The translations under genes and the position numbers were made by a program. Positions 10,025 to 26,914 of a DNA stretch of 64,000 nt are shown here, piece by piece; the stretch's first letter is position 1, and each line of letters starts with the position of its first letter. The stretch is from contig FJUW01000061.1 in the NCBI GenBank assembly GCA_900074885.1, positions 276,130 through 340,129 of the forward strand, given 5' to 3'. This DNA comes from Rhynchosporium graminicola. Taxonomy: Eukaryota; Ascomycota; Leotiomycetes; Helotiales; Ploettnerulaceae. Below the pieces are notes generated by a model that searched no databases, was not told the DNA's origin, and saw only the letters and a list, made by a program, of their open reading frames with translations.

Positions 10025-13000
10025 ATGGAAGACCAAGATCGCGCCTGGCCCACCCGACCGTTATCCTTCAAGTCCAGGGCGAAACAACTGTTGGAGAGAA
10101 ATAGGGCAGACAAATCCGGGCACCAGGCCGCAGACGTTCCTTCTCGAGCAGACCCATCTGAGAATGCGAAGCCATCTCGTAAACCCTCTTTCCGATCCAA
10201 CCTGCAGAAGAATTTCGAACGAATTCGTCGACCAAATCAACCTGCACTTCAAGAACAACGCGATCAACAACTACATGCGGCACAATCAATGCAAGAGAGA
10301 TTACAACCAGATCGACCACTTCCAATACCACAGCAATACACACCCGTCAGAGAACCTCTTCGAGCCCTGCCCCGAAACGAAAATATGAGCCTCGTGGATC
10401 AGCCAGCCGCGCGAAATAATGAACGCCCAGTCCGTTCCCAACGATCTGTCATTGATCTTACAGCTGATGACGAGGAGGAAGATGCATTCTTTCCGGGAGC
10501 TCAAGAAATGCCTCATATCAAGGAGGAAAGGAATGCGGTAGTCCGTCGAGAACAAGAGCGCTTGGCCCGGATGGGAGATGCCGTTCCAGCATTGGCATTC
10601 GCCGAACATGCTCCTTATCGACCCGATCCTGAAAATGCATATGTCCGGCCTCGAGATGTGTGGGGAGATTATGATCTCGACTATGATTCCGACGATGCTT
10701 TTCAGGCAGCCGATGTCGAATTTGCTCAAGGAGACGCCTTTCTTCCCCCTCCAGCAGGTCATGTACGTCCAGTGGATCGTGTACCCGCTCCTGTACCTCG
10801 AGCTGCACCTCCGATTCAAGATGACTTGCTGGTAGAGATTATAGAGTCTAGAATGGATTGCGTTGATTCAATCTTGACTGTCTTTCCTGGCATTTGCGGT
10901 GAATACGTCTCCGAACTCTACGAGAGCATCTCCCAGTCCTCGGCCACATTAATTGCACATATTCTAGACAAGATGGACAAGGGTTCAGCATATCCGAGTG
11001 CAAAGGAGAAGCAACAGAAGAAGAGGAAGAGAGAGGTTGACGAGGACACGGAAGCTGCTCGCAGATACGGCGCTCTGGATCGGGTCATCCCAAACGCGCC
11101 CGGTGGAATTCGATCATTCATGTAAGTCGGCGGTTGAGACTAGTCGTTATGTTTTCCCGAAAGGGATCTCAAGCTTCTGAGGTCTGTCAGCTCCCTTAAC
11201 ACCCCGCTAACTTTACTAAGCTCCAAAATCTTGTCATGTGAGTTTCCGTTGACATCAATGGTCTTCATCAATGCCACGTTGGAACAGACAGGATATCGAC
11301 TTTTTTCCGCCCATCAGGTTTTGGAGGAGGACGAGAGGACATGGACTCGAGAAAATCCATCTTACCAAAGACTCAAGAAACCAAGGAAGGATGAAGGTCT
11401 CTACACAGACAAAGTAATTGCTGACTATCTAGCGGACCCCACGATTAATCAGCAGGCAGCTGGAATTGTCGACCATGAGAAGACGGAAGTTTTCCAAGAA
11501 TTGCAAGCTGCCAGACGAATCAGATCCAAAGCAGATGCACAAAGGGTCGCAGAGCTTCAGGCCGAGATCGCAGAAGAAGAAAACGTTGCCAAGGCGGAAG
11601 CTGAAGGTACTATGGGAGAATGTCAGTGTTGTTGGTGCGATTATCCTCTGAACAGGATGGTACACTGCGATAGTGAAACTCTGCATTGGTTCTGTAGAGG
11701 TTGTGCCAAGCAAACTGCGGAGGTCGAGATTGGGAAGTCGAAGTATGAACTCATCTGCATGTCTACTGACAAATGTTCTGCAGGTTTCTCTCATGATCAG
11801 AGGTATGTTAGAAGGCACCATTTGGTACCTGCCACTTACACAGATAGATCCCAATTCCTGGATGATAACACAAGAGTCGCCTTGGAACGAAATGAACAGG
11901 AAGCCATGTTACGCTTAGCAGGCATTGAAAATCTTGAAAGCTGTCCTTTCTGTCCATTCGCAATGGAATATCCAGACGTAGAGATCGATCGTGAGTTCCG
12001 ATGCCAAGCTCCTGACTGCGAGAAGATTAGTTGCCGCCTTTGTAGGGTTGAATCCCACATCCCCAAAACCTGCGCGGAGCATTCCAAGGAAAATGGTCTC
12101 TCGATCAGACGACTTATCGAAGAAGCAATGTCCGCTGCCATGATTCGGAAATGCAACAAGTGCGGCACACCATTCGTCAAAGAGGAAGGATGCAACAAGA
12201 TGACCTGCACCCGGAATGGTTGTCGTAACGTACAATGTTATGTCTGCTCCAAATCCTGTGATTACAACCACTTTAACGACACTTCCCGAGGCGGTATGGA
12301 AGGCAACTGTCCCCTTTTCGAGAGTGTCGAGGAAAGACATGATGATGAGGTAAAGAAAGCCGAAAAGGAAGCTCTCGAAAAAGTCCTCGCCGATCACCCA
12401 GAATATAGCGAGCAGGATCTCAAAGTCAAGATGTCCGAGAACGTCCAGAAAGATGACGAGGCGCGAAAATCAAAGGATCCTCGTGCAATGTATGAGATGG
12501 CCATGAGAGTTGGGCAGGAAAATCTTGGTCAGTAGATTGTTCTCGGTGGTTTTCTTTCGTCGACCATGATCGATAGCAATTGACGAGGAATGGGGATGAT
12601 ATTAAGTGATATGTCCTCTGCGTGTCTCACTTCATTGATGCTGTTTCTCACTTTTGCAACGTGCCAATCACGGTTTCGAATGTACTCTTGCACCCTTGTT
12701 TGAGCCTTCTACAATCATCTATAGAGAGATCTGCTCTTTTCACGACCTTTATTCAACCAACCTAGGTGCCGGTACTTGCTGTCTTTGTCTATGCTGACTA
12801 TCATGTAGAACTTAATCGACTCGCAGAAGCAGCACGTCTTGAAGCAGCAGCTGGACGGGATGTACCGGCGGCTCCTTTGGAAGCACGTATACGAGAACAC
12901 AATAGGGGCCTAGACTTTTTCCAATGGCATGAGGCTAGAATACCACGACCGATTCCTGTACTCGCACCACAGCGACAACCAGGAGGCCAAGTTGGACATC

Positions 13001-15000
13001 GCAACCCCGCAAATGGCCTAGCCCAGCACCCAGCAGAACTCGTGGTCCCACTAGTCGACAACCTTGGAGCTCCTGCTCCTGGTCGAGAACCTCTTGGATT
13101 GGTGGTTGCCAGAGTAGGGCAGCGACTTCGGGGCCTCAGAAATAGAGGGGAGGTGGTGCAGAATCGCCATCAGGCTGAACTGGATGCTGCAGAGGGACAA
13201 GTTGATGGCTTGAGAGACGATGCACAGAGAGAAGTTAATGGTATGAGAGATGATGCACAGAGACGCAACAATCCATTGAGAAGGAGAAATGGTGCAAGGG
13301 AAGACGCTCGACTGGTCGCCGATAAGGCTGTACATGCTAACAACCGCAAAGTAGACGATGAAGTACCCAGATCCCGACCCGGGAACCCTAATGCAGATGG
13401 ACAGGGAGCCATGATGCAAGGATTAGCGGCTCCAGCTCTGGCTGTAGAGAGGAATCCGCAAGATGTTCGTCAGGCTGGACGGCTTTCTTTCCGAAACCTT
13501 CAAATATTCCAGCAGTTACAGATGAGGGCGGCGCGAGAGCATCAAAAGGCTGCTGCCCAAGCTCAGGCCGCTCCCCCAGCACCACTATTGGTAGTACCGC
13601 AGAATCCACATGCTCTTCTCATGGCTGCTCGGCGCCGCCGTGAATTGGTACAACAACAGCAGCAGGAAAGAGATCCGATGCTTGGCAATCAACGTGCAAT
13701 GGCTGCTAATCTTGCTCAAGCTGCCATTGCTCAAGCTCCCTTTGCCCAAGCTGCTTTTGCTCAAGCTCCAATACTGCCAGCACCGGCAGCAAAGCAGAAT
13801 CCTGAGGATCCTCACGCAGCTGCACAGCGCCTGAATCAGGAATACCAACTCTTTCATAGAAACATGATACGTGCGAACCAACGTGAGTATGCTGTTGCTC
13901 AAGGCAACCCCCTGGAACACATACTTCCCGGAAACCATTACGGTCCTATCGAAAATGCCCGTCGTCTTCAGCATCAACAGCAAATTATGCAACCGCATCA
14001 GCTGATCCGTGCGCTTGAGAATGGTGATCCCCCAGTACTAGGTCAGAATCCGTACCTGGCTGCTCAACGCGCTCAACAACTGCGCCACATGGAGAATCAG
14101 CCGTTACAGAATAGAATGCCAGTCGATCCGGAACCAGATTTCCGAATCCGGCGCAAGGCTCTGCCTCATCAGCTCCCACGACAACCTCCGCCACCCTACG
14201 CCGAAAACGATGTCGTGATGCAGGATGCGCCTCCACCACCTGCATATCTACCCCAGGGTCGTCAGAGAAGTCACAGTGTACCTGCAAGAGAAAATCAAGC
14301 TATCGCTAACCCTGCCCAACCCCTAAATCCAGGTCCAGGTCCGGACATCGATGCGCATATGGCAGGCGTAATGCGTCAACTGCAAGCGGAGATTCAACTG
14401 CGGCAAGAAATGGCCCAAAGACATATGCATGAGCAAATGCAAATGCAACTCCAAGCACAGCGACAAGTCTTCTACAACCAGAGATTGATTGCTGATGAGC
14501 AGCAGGAGGCTGAACTGAGGCAACAGGCGGGATTGCATCGTCAAATTCAAGCCCAGATGCAAGAGCAGCGACAGCGAGCCTATCATGCTCCAATGGAAGC
14601 GCGGATCAGAGCGGATATCATTGCGCAGCAAGTTAGGCAGTATCATGCGAGGGCCAATGGCTTGCCTGCTGATGGTAGACTTGCTTTCGCTGGTCGAGCT
14701 GGCCACCGTAATGGCAACGCTAATAATGTTTTGGGTGGTTTCGCCGTTGGTCTTGCTGGTATTGGTGGAGGAAATCGAAATGGGAACGCTATCGGTGCTG
14801 CTGGTGGGGTAGAGAATCGTGCAGAGGCGTTGGCGAATGGAAGAGGACGTCATGCGCGGGCAATGCAAGATATCGATCAGCATCAACTTAGGCAGGAGAT
14901 GAGAAGGGTTATGCACATGGAAGGTTGGATCAGGGGCGAGGCAGGTGAGCCGGCCGTGCATATCCCTGAGGAGGTTGAGGAGGAGTTTGAGAGTGCATGA
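10025..15000 (+). CDS. RING-IBR-RING E3 ubiquitin ligase, RNF216-like
   Basis: Three exons join in phase to 1531 residues: 10025-11121, 11221-12527 and 12809-15000. Intron 1 (GTAAGT, CTAAC, AAG) is clear. Intron 2 (281 nt, GTCAGT to TGTAG after a GCTGAC branch site) is longer than usual. It is supported because the third exon has no early in-frame ATG and the phases match. Residues 1-365 are mostly disordered, with a VIDLTADDEEEDAFF patch near 142-156 (SIM-like) and a helical segment before the splice. The RBR core covers about 500-725: RING1 (CQCCWCDYPLNRMVHC with HWFCRGCA), IBR (SCPFC, CQAPDCEKISCRLC) and RING2 (KCNKCGTPF, GCNKMTC). The last Cys of GCNKMTC (about residue 695) is the expected thioester cysteine. 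RBR ligases transfer ubiquitin through this cysteine. The roughly 730-residue tail is rich in Gln, Ala, Arg and Pro and is unusual for the family. Confidence 0.8.
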
Positions 15001-19567
<4,567 letters not shown>

Positions 19568-22500
19568 GTCAAGTTGGTGCGGGAGGAGGATATATATATA
19601 TATATGTATGAATATTGGTATGGTGTGATGTTTGGAGTGTTGTTGAAAGAGGAGGTGGCTAAATGTGAATGCAGCTAGTGCGTTCGTTCTAGTCTTGTAC
19701 GCCTGTCACACTAGACGAGGAAGGAAGGACCCAAGTCCCAGATACATGAAATCACAAAAGACATGGGACAGTATAACATTCAATCTCCTAGAATGCGGCC
19801 CGTATATCACTGCTAGGTCGTTCCATCCGATGTGATGATTAGGTGGCAGCTGAATGGTCCTCATCGTTGGAAGCGGGGAGGAAGGCGGGGTGAAGGCGGG
19901 GTTGCAGTGGACCTGCATTAGTTGTGATGCCGAAGTGGCGATTGGGAGGCTATGGACGATGAGAAAAAATAGCGATGAGGAATGATAGCGATTTGGACAC
20001 GAGACAGAAGTTCCGAGTAAACTAGTGGATTGATTTTGACGTGAGATGATCCTCCGAGTTTTCAAGTGGATGATGATCTAGCGGCGCGGTAAGTAAGCGA
20101 ACGATTGTTTTGATACTGCAGAAGTGAGATAGCTCGATACGATGTTAACAAGCTTGACCTCGGTCTTCCAGTAGATTGATTGAGACACCAGGGACATTGG
20201 ATTCAGTAGTTGAACCAGCGCGACACTTTGAGCAGTCAACCGTGGGTGTACTATTAAATATGCTTGAGTGAACTTATGTACCTAAGCTCATGAATTTATT
20301 TGCTGACTTGAAATGGTGGTGGTATCATTGATCCACAAATGATGTTTCTCTATCCTCATCATGTACCGAATTCCGTTCCGAAACAATCATGGTATCAGGG
20401 AGGGGCGACATAGCCGGAGAGAGACTATACATTTAATGATGCATAATGGGATTATCTCGAACACTGCGTCTCCGTAGCTAGAAAGAACCAAATTCAACCA
20501 GGACCGCACTTTTTGATGAGGAAATCCAACCAAAAAATCCGATCTGACTATCGAAGTATATACTCCTATCCACTAATCAACCCCTTTCCTTTTCCGCCTT
20601 CAAGTATCACGAGACGGTTGGGTCAGACTCTGATCCGAGGTCATCTTTTTAATTCTGCCCGTTCTTATTTCCGGAAAGCTCTAGAACTAGGCGTTGTGCA
20701 ATATATGCTGTACCAATATTCTTTCGTCTTTAGGCAGTGAGAATCAGCTAAGCACAATTGAACATCAGAAGTTGACTACAAAGTGAAGAAAGTAAAACGG
20801 GATCAAGCCAGAAGGAGCATACAAACCCTCATTTAAGCATATGTTGACTAGAAAAGCGCTATCGTAAGGCAATGAACCAACCAGAGACATCTAGATCGCT
20901 TCGTCAGTGACAAATTTGCTGAGACCAAGACGAATTTTGTGCATACCTACCTAGGCTTCGTAGCAGCGAACAGGCGATTACTACGTTTCACTCGAAATTC
21001 TCACTGCAATCTGATGGAATTATCATCACGGTCGTCAAATCTACAGTCCAGCATCGTACTTTCGGTCAACACCTTAAGCTACACCTAAGTCTTCATATCG
21101 TGGCCAAGAAGGTCCTTCACTATCCTCACTTCGCCATGTGTACAACCAGCAAGCGAGCAAATCAACCAGTCAACACAATTACACTTCGTTGTGTCCTAGT
21201 ACTTTCATATCTTTTGCCAGCACGCGCATCAACCAGTCCGCAGGTGGTATGACATCTTTACTCCCCACTTCGTCGTGTGCTAAAGACTTTATGTGTCTTC
21301 GATGGTATCGCTGGTCTGTATGAATATTTGGATCCCCCTAATAGTGCAACGCTACCAGGGTCAAATCAATGTGACAATTATGCGCTGTTTCTTGCCAAAA
21401 TTTGATTGTTGATAATTAGCGGCAAGATCTTACGGCATCTTTCCTTGTAGAACTCGCCAAGACGACAGCCTCCGCCAGTAAGATAAACATGACTTCCCTA
21501 AAATATTTCGTTAAGTGCGCTGAAACATGTTGGTGCATCAATTTCATCATCCCCAACGACTGCGATAGTTCACACGTAGAGATATGTTTCTATGACAAAC
21601 ATCAGTATCTAAACTCCCTGTTTTATAACATCCAACATCTTTCGGAATATATATACATCAGATTTTACATAAGGTCTTTTCCTAATAGCGTTCCTCTCAA
21701 AGAGGCGTAGCTATCTATCTCTAATCATTATGTGCGTAATGATATCGAGGTGATTTCTAGCATCCTGCCGCTCTAGTCCGGCATCGTTGAAACTTCTGTC
21801 TTTCTCCACTTCTCAACTCACCCTTCTAATGGTCTCGTTCTGAAAGGCCTCCACTTCGCGTCCATACTAACTCTTCTCTTCCTTTCCTGCCCTGTTAAGA
21901 GATCCGAAGACCCTCAAACAAAAGAAGCGCTCAGGTCGAAATCACAGAATGATTTTCCCAGTTTCTTCCAATACTTGCGTCGAGAGGTTGCCGAAAAATT
22001 ATAGGCTGGTTTACGTCACGGTAGGAGTATTTCCTCTCAAGTACTCACACCGAACGCCTAGTGAAAGCCGAACTCACCACACCCGATGAGCGTAGTCGCC
22101 TGTCCTCAAGTATCATGGAATCCTGTCAGCTGGAGGATGATGAAAGGCTCGGCGTGGAAATATGGAGGAGTAGATAGTGATGCAGTGAGAATGAGCTTAG
22201 ATAAGTCAGAAGGCGATTCTCATGACACAGCATTAGAAGGAAGTAAATGTCTAATCATTTTTCCAACTTACTCCGTTCGTAATTTCATACTATAATTTTA
22301 TCGTTTTGGGAATTTCTATTAATTTGCAATAGATCGCGTGCTCCTTTTTGGGAGCACCACTTATTCTGTTTGCAGGTCGTACGCATTTCGCTACACCTCT
22401 TTGAAGCGAGGCTAATTCTGTCCTTGAAAGCGAGGGAAGTACTTATATAAAAAGTAGATTGTCATCTCAAATGATTCTCTCCCTCTTTCTCTCTTTCCTC

Positions 22501-22630
22501 CTTTCCTAGTCGCGCAAACATCCTAGATCCCGTCTCATCTCATTCCCACTTGTCGCACATTTCCAAAGTCAAGAGCACCCATATCCTAGGAAATTTTCTT
22601 TATTATTGTCGGAGTCGGAGTTTCATACAT
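19568..22630. other. Long spacer upstream of the glucoamylase gene
   Basis: About 3.1 kb between divergent genes. The first few hundred bases upstream of 19567 should hold the glucoamylase promoter; a TA-rich stretch lies at 19590-19606. The last 200 nt before 22631 are pyrimidine-rich and look like the leader of the plus-strand ORF that follows. Open frames in between are short and lack recognisable motifs. I see no RNA gene or clear transposon. Confidence 0.4.
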
Positions 22631-24028
22631 ATGCCACAGGATAACCCAGGAGTACGACAATGTAAGAGAGTTTCTCTCACTTCTTCCTCTTCCTCTTCCT
22701 CTTCCTCTTCCTCTTCCTCTTCCTCTTCCTCTTCCTCTTCCTCTTCCTCTTCCTCTTCCTCTTCCTCTTCCTCTTCCTCTTCCTCTTCCTCTTCCTCTTC
22801 CTCACCTTCATCTCCTCATCCTCCTCGTATTCTTCGTTGGTTCTCTCCTTATTGTTCTTGTTCTGCTTGTTCCTCAGAATTTGTTTCCTCTCCTTCATCC
22901 CTCGCCAACACGCCACCCTCGTATTTGGCAACTTCCAGCCAGCAGCCTCTGGATAATCACCCCGTCCACCCGTCGCTCCTCTACACATCCTACTCGATGC
23001 CTCCCCAGCTTCTGCCAGCCTCGGCGGCAGCTTTCGCGCCTCGAGCAACATCAGTCAATGTCGTCCTGAGTTCAAAGGTAGAGCCATGGTTAACACAAAC
23101 CCTAAAGCGGATAAATCGGGTCAAGCGTCCTCTCAACAGTGTGCCGCAACATCAAAGATGTCTGACCGAGACTTTGTCTTCGTCGACTGCGATATGGACT
23201 CTCACCTCCCTCATGGTGGCAAAAGCGCCTGATGCGGAGCTACGGAAGGATGAAAACCCTCTGATCGAGGCCTTGTTCAATCATCAATTCCTTCACATCG
23301 AAGCCTACATTGTCCATGTCGATATGGTGCTCCGAAACGAGGTCGCATTCAAGCTCACGCCAGACTCGATAGAAGCTCTGATTGAATATCACCAGGACAT
23401 ACATTGTGTGGATATATCTGCCAGTACGTACAACTGGTCGGAAAAGGAGCTTCAGGTCAAGAAGATGCACGAAGAGTTCATTCAAGCTATCAACAAGTTC
23501 GTATACCGAACCCATGTCACTGCTCTGGAGGGACTGGAAGAAGATGGTGCTGGCGAGCTCCTGTGTGGGAAGAGTGAAGAGGTCAAGACCAGTATCATGG
23601 CTCTGTTCCGCCCATTGTTACCTCCACCCCCCAGGATTATCGATGTTGTCAGACAGCCTCCCTTGCTGCCCAGCTTAGCTGCTGGAACAAGTTGGTGGTC
23701 ACAGTCGAATCTTTCTGCATCGATACCTGCTCCCGTCGACTCCTGGAGAGTAATCCCATCGAGCCCGAGCACGACGTCATCAATGGACTCTACCTCGTTA
23801 TGGGCCAACATGGGAATTCACGAGATGCAATTACCGTCTCCCACTCCGTCATATAGTCAGCCATACTCCACAGCCGGGCTCTACTATCTTTCGCCTATGG
23901 TCAGCGCGCCCATCTCACCGCTTCCGCTTCCAAGTATGCTAGCACAGCAGCAATGTGGTATCAGTGTAGGGTACGGAAACTTCGGTCACAGCTGGGACAG
24001 GTATCAGGATTACGCCACCTCAATGTGA
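22631..24028 (+). CDS. Unrecognised protein with poly-Ser repeat; model uncertain
   Basis: An ATG at 22631 opens a 465-codon frame to TGA at 24026-24028. Its N-terminal third contains a Ser run of more than 40 residues encoded by a TCCTCT repeat. The later part looks coding (ENPLIEALFNHQFLHIEAY, then a helical stretch and a Pro/Ser-rich tail) but I do not recognise a family. A second frame is more protein-like between 23086 and 23220. It has an ATG in a strong context (gagccATGG) and reads MVNTNPKADKSGQASSQ up to a Lys-rich end. It could continue into the main frame only if one base of the AAAA run at 23221-23224 were absent. The true protein may therefore start at 23086 with the Ser repeat in the leader, and the present sequence may carry an indel. 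An unseen intron is another possibility. Confidence 0.35.
   Translation: MPQDNPGVRQCKRVSLTSSSSSSSSSSSSSSSSSSSSSSSSSSSSSSSSSSSSSSSSSPSSPHPPRILRWFSPYCSCSACSSEFVSSPSSLANTPPSYLATSSQQPLDNHPVHPSLLYTSYSMPPQLLPASAAAFAPRATSVNVVLSSKVEPWLTQTLKRINRVKRPLNSVPQHQRCLTETLSSSTAIWTLTSLMVAKAPDAELRKDENPLIEALFNHQFLHIEAYIVHVDMVLRNEVAFKLTPDSIEALIEYHQDIHCVDISASTYNWSEKELQVKKMHEEFIQAINKFVYRTHVTALEGLEEDGAGELLCGKSEEVKTSIMALFRPLLPPPPRIIDVVRQPPLLPSLAAGTSWWSQSNLSASIPAPVDSWRVIPSSPSTTSSMDSTSLWANMGIHEMQLPSPTPSYSQPYSTAGLYYLSPMVSAPISPLPLPSMLAQQQCGISVGYGNFGHSWDRYQDYATSM
22680..22803. repeat. (TTCCTC)n hexanucleotide microsatellite
   Basis: About 20 copies of a 6-nt unit run from about 22680 to 22803. In the main forward frame they encode Ser-Ser repeats (TCC TCT). 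In the reverse frames they give Arg/Lys/Glu repeats, which are artefacts. Confidence 0.95.
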
Positions 24029-25700
24029 CAACCAAGGCCCAGTACTTTGACGAATCACTCTACTGCCCATTCTGGGTACTAGCACGGGCAACAACGAGAG
24101 GCTTCACTCATGACAATTGGGCACCCAAAAGCTATTTGATTAGACCATCATCGGGCGATATATTAGCGGCATCAAGATACCACACCAGGGGCTTATCGGC
24201 GTTCTAGCATCAACTACATCAGCGACTGAAGCGACATTTTCGAAGGTCAACAGAACATCCTCTTTCTCTTTTTTTTTCAAGTACATAATGGATACCAATT
24301 TTCCTTTGTCATCTGTTTGATTTTAGCGTAGCGAGTTTTTTTCCTTTTCCGGGCCGGATTGCATATCGTTTTTCAGATATCACAATACAGCCGCTAGCTC
24401 GGTTTTTCTTTCTACAGCATATGGCAGGTCCGGCGGGGTACTACATGGGCATTTTCTTAGAAATCAGATCTATAAAGAAGTATCAAAGAAGGGGGAACAC
24501 GCAGCAATGCAGGGCTCGGCGCGTCAGGATACACTTTTTGCTTTTCTCATTGTCTTTCGGGGTACAGCTTCGGATTCCGTTTGTCATGCGGTCATGTCTG
24601 TTACGTTCTCTTCATGATTTATGCATACGATCTGTTTCACCGACAACTGATGGCTTGATGCCTCAGATTGTTGGACGGCTATAGGTATTGCAATGGTTAT
24701 GATGGGATCGGAGACGTCAGACAGACCGGGCTGGGAAATCTGCTTGCGGATCTTCTTAGTCTAGCACGCCTNGGGGGGGGGGAGGGGGGACGACAACTGT
24801 TTATTCTTCTCTACAGCCAACCAAGTGGTCGGAAGAATCGTGTACCCTCACACACACACACACACACACACGCAGAAAGGAAATCCAGTCCGAAATCGCA
24901 ACTGTTAGAACTTGCTAGTGGTAGCGTACTCTGAGAGTACTCTCCCCATCAGCTCTACTAGGGAGCTACAGATCAGTTATTGGATGAGATGATACGTAGT
25001 CTCGCGTCACCTACATATTTCCCCTGTTCCTTTCCTGTCCGTTAGAGAGGCAGGGAGGCAGGCAGGCAGGCAGGCAGGCAAGAACGAAAATCTACCTCCC
25101 TCTCTCTCTCTCCCACTTCTTACAAGAAGCCCTGAAAAGCCATGAAATCACAAGTAAAGGAGCCACACACAAACATAGACCCCTGAAGCGACAGAGGCAA
25201 AGCGAGGGAGGACAACAAGGAAAACAGGAAAGCAGAAAATTGTATAAAAACAATTAAACAATTCATTTGATATCCCATTTCCGTCTCTATAACCACACAC
25301 ACACACACACACACACACAAATCCTCATCTACCACCTTCCACCACTGACACATCATCTCCGATCATCTTCCAGATATCGATCGCACTAATTTCTCAGATC
25401 CATACATCCGTACCCATTGCCATCTCGGCAATGTATGGACCATAGAACGTAAATTGTACTCGCACACTATACCACTCCCATTCGTTCTCTCCATCCGCAG
25501 CATCAACATCCACAAAACTCTCCCCGGAAGAAAGAAAAAGAAAAGCCTCAAGCTACGCCAGGGCAATATTATATCTCCCACACACAAGCTCGTCTCTTTC
25601 GAAACTTTCGAGTGTAAAATCCTCCCCAATCTCTTCTTCTCTCGCCTCCTTTCCCCCTTCCAACCTCCGCCAATCTCCTCATTATCTCTCTATCACCACC
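24029..25700. other. Convergent 3' region with microsatellites and one ambiguous base
   Basis: This lies between the 3' ends of the plus-strand ORF and the Ras gene. It holds an N in a poly-G run (24772), (CA)n at 24849-24871, (GGCA)n at 25055-25081, (CA)n at 25293-25319 and a C/T-rich block at 25600-25700. The bases next to 25701 are probably the Ras 3' UTR. No gene is seen. Confidence 0.45.
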
Positions 25701-26914
25701 TCACATAATCACACAGCCAGCACAGCATCCCCTGCCCGCCTCACTCTCACCAACCTCCAACTTCCCAGTCGGTCCACCACTACCAGATCCACTTCCTCCT
25801 CCAGCCGTATATCCAGCCATCTCTTTGTTGTAGCGTCTGATCTCGCGTACGATATCGTAGAATGCGTTATCGACGTTGATGCGGGATTTGGCAGATGTCT
25901 CGATGAATTTGCAGCCGAAAGAACGGGCTAGTGCTTCTCCTTCTGTTAAGGGGAAGGTAGTTAGTGATGATACGTTGCAAAGATAATAATGAAGTGAAGG
26001 TTGGGAGCTGGGTGCAAAGATGCTGTTCAGTAGCCAAAGTCGGCGCAGAAATCAAGGTTGAGGAGCTGTGTGAGATGTAGTCCCACAGCCCACACCGGCG
26101 CAAAAGTGCAAAATCATTCATCTCACACGAAAATAACAATCCGCGCATCGCACAAGAAAATCTCACATACCTTGTTTAGAAACCTGTCTCTCGCCCTCTA
26201 AATCGCACTTGTTACCCACCACAATAATCGGAAAATAATCCTTATCCTTGACCCTGAGGATCTGCTGTTGGAAAACCAGAATCTCTTCGTACGATTGCCG
26301 AGATGTGATGCTGTATACTAACAAAAAGCCTTCGCCGGTGCGCATGTATTGCTCTCTCATGGCCGAGTATTCTTCTTGTCCGGCTGTATCGAGGACGTCT
26401 AGGAGAGCGACTTCTTCATCAATTACGCATTGTTTGCGGTATGAATCTGGAGGGGGTTAGTTGTGTGTGGTTTTTGTAGTGGTTGAATGAGGGAGTGAAG
26501 AGTAGAGGATGGAAAAGAGCGAGAGGAGATCAAGGGGTGCAGGAAGAGGGAGGGATGACGGCGTCGGGGATGTACCTTCAATCGTTGGATCATACTCATC
26601 GACGAAATGACTCTGTATCAGTTGAATTGTCAAGCAAGACTTTCCGACACCACCTCCACCCACAACAACAAGCTTGTACTCTCTTAAGAACTATATGTGG
26701 TAGACCTATCAGCATGGTTCCCATAATCTCAGAAGAAAGCCGAAGAGAGAGCAGATGGCAGCAGTCCCACACCAGCATAGCACGATGCGAGAATAGTCCA
26801 TTTCTGCAGATATTGGAATGTGCGATGCTAGCTGTCTCCTCTATCTGTCTCTCTGTCGCTCCATCCATCCACGAATCCATCGCCGCGTGCGAGCTAGCTT
26901 ACCTTGGAAGCCAT
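25701..26914 (-). CDS. RAS1: Ras-family small GTPase
   Basis: Four exons join in phase to 214 residues: 26903-26914 (12 nt, MASK), 26576-26690, 26171-26446 and 25701-25942. All five G motifs are visible: GGGGVGKS (15-22), effector loop YDPTIE (37-42), DTAGQEEY (62-69), NKCD (121-124) and ETSAK (149-153). The C-terminus ends [15 protein letters not shown] is a farnesylation (CaaX) box, and Cys207/Cys208 are likely palmitoylation sites, so the protein should sit at the plasma membrane. Length and motifs fit the fungal Ras1/RasA class that switches between GTP and GDP to drive cAMP and MAPK signalling, growth polarity and morphogenesis. That role is family knowledge, not shown here. No activating substitution is seen: Gly16-Gly17 and Gln66 are normal. 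Confidence 0.95.

Noticed and set aside
12766..15000. Separate gene starting at 12766
   Set aside because: The frame opens at GTG with no early ATG, and a TGTAG acceptor with a GCTGAC branch site lies just inside it, so it fits better as a spliced exon of the RBR gene.
22677..23051. Minus-strand Arg/Lys-rich frame opposite the hexamer repeat
   Set aside because: Its composition comes wholly from the TTCCTC repeat and it has no other gene-like feature.
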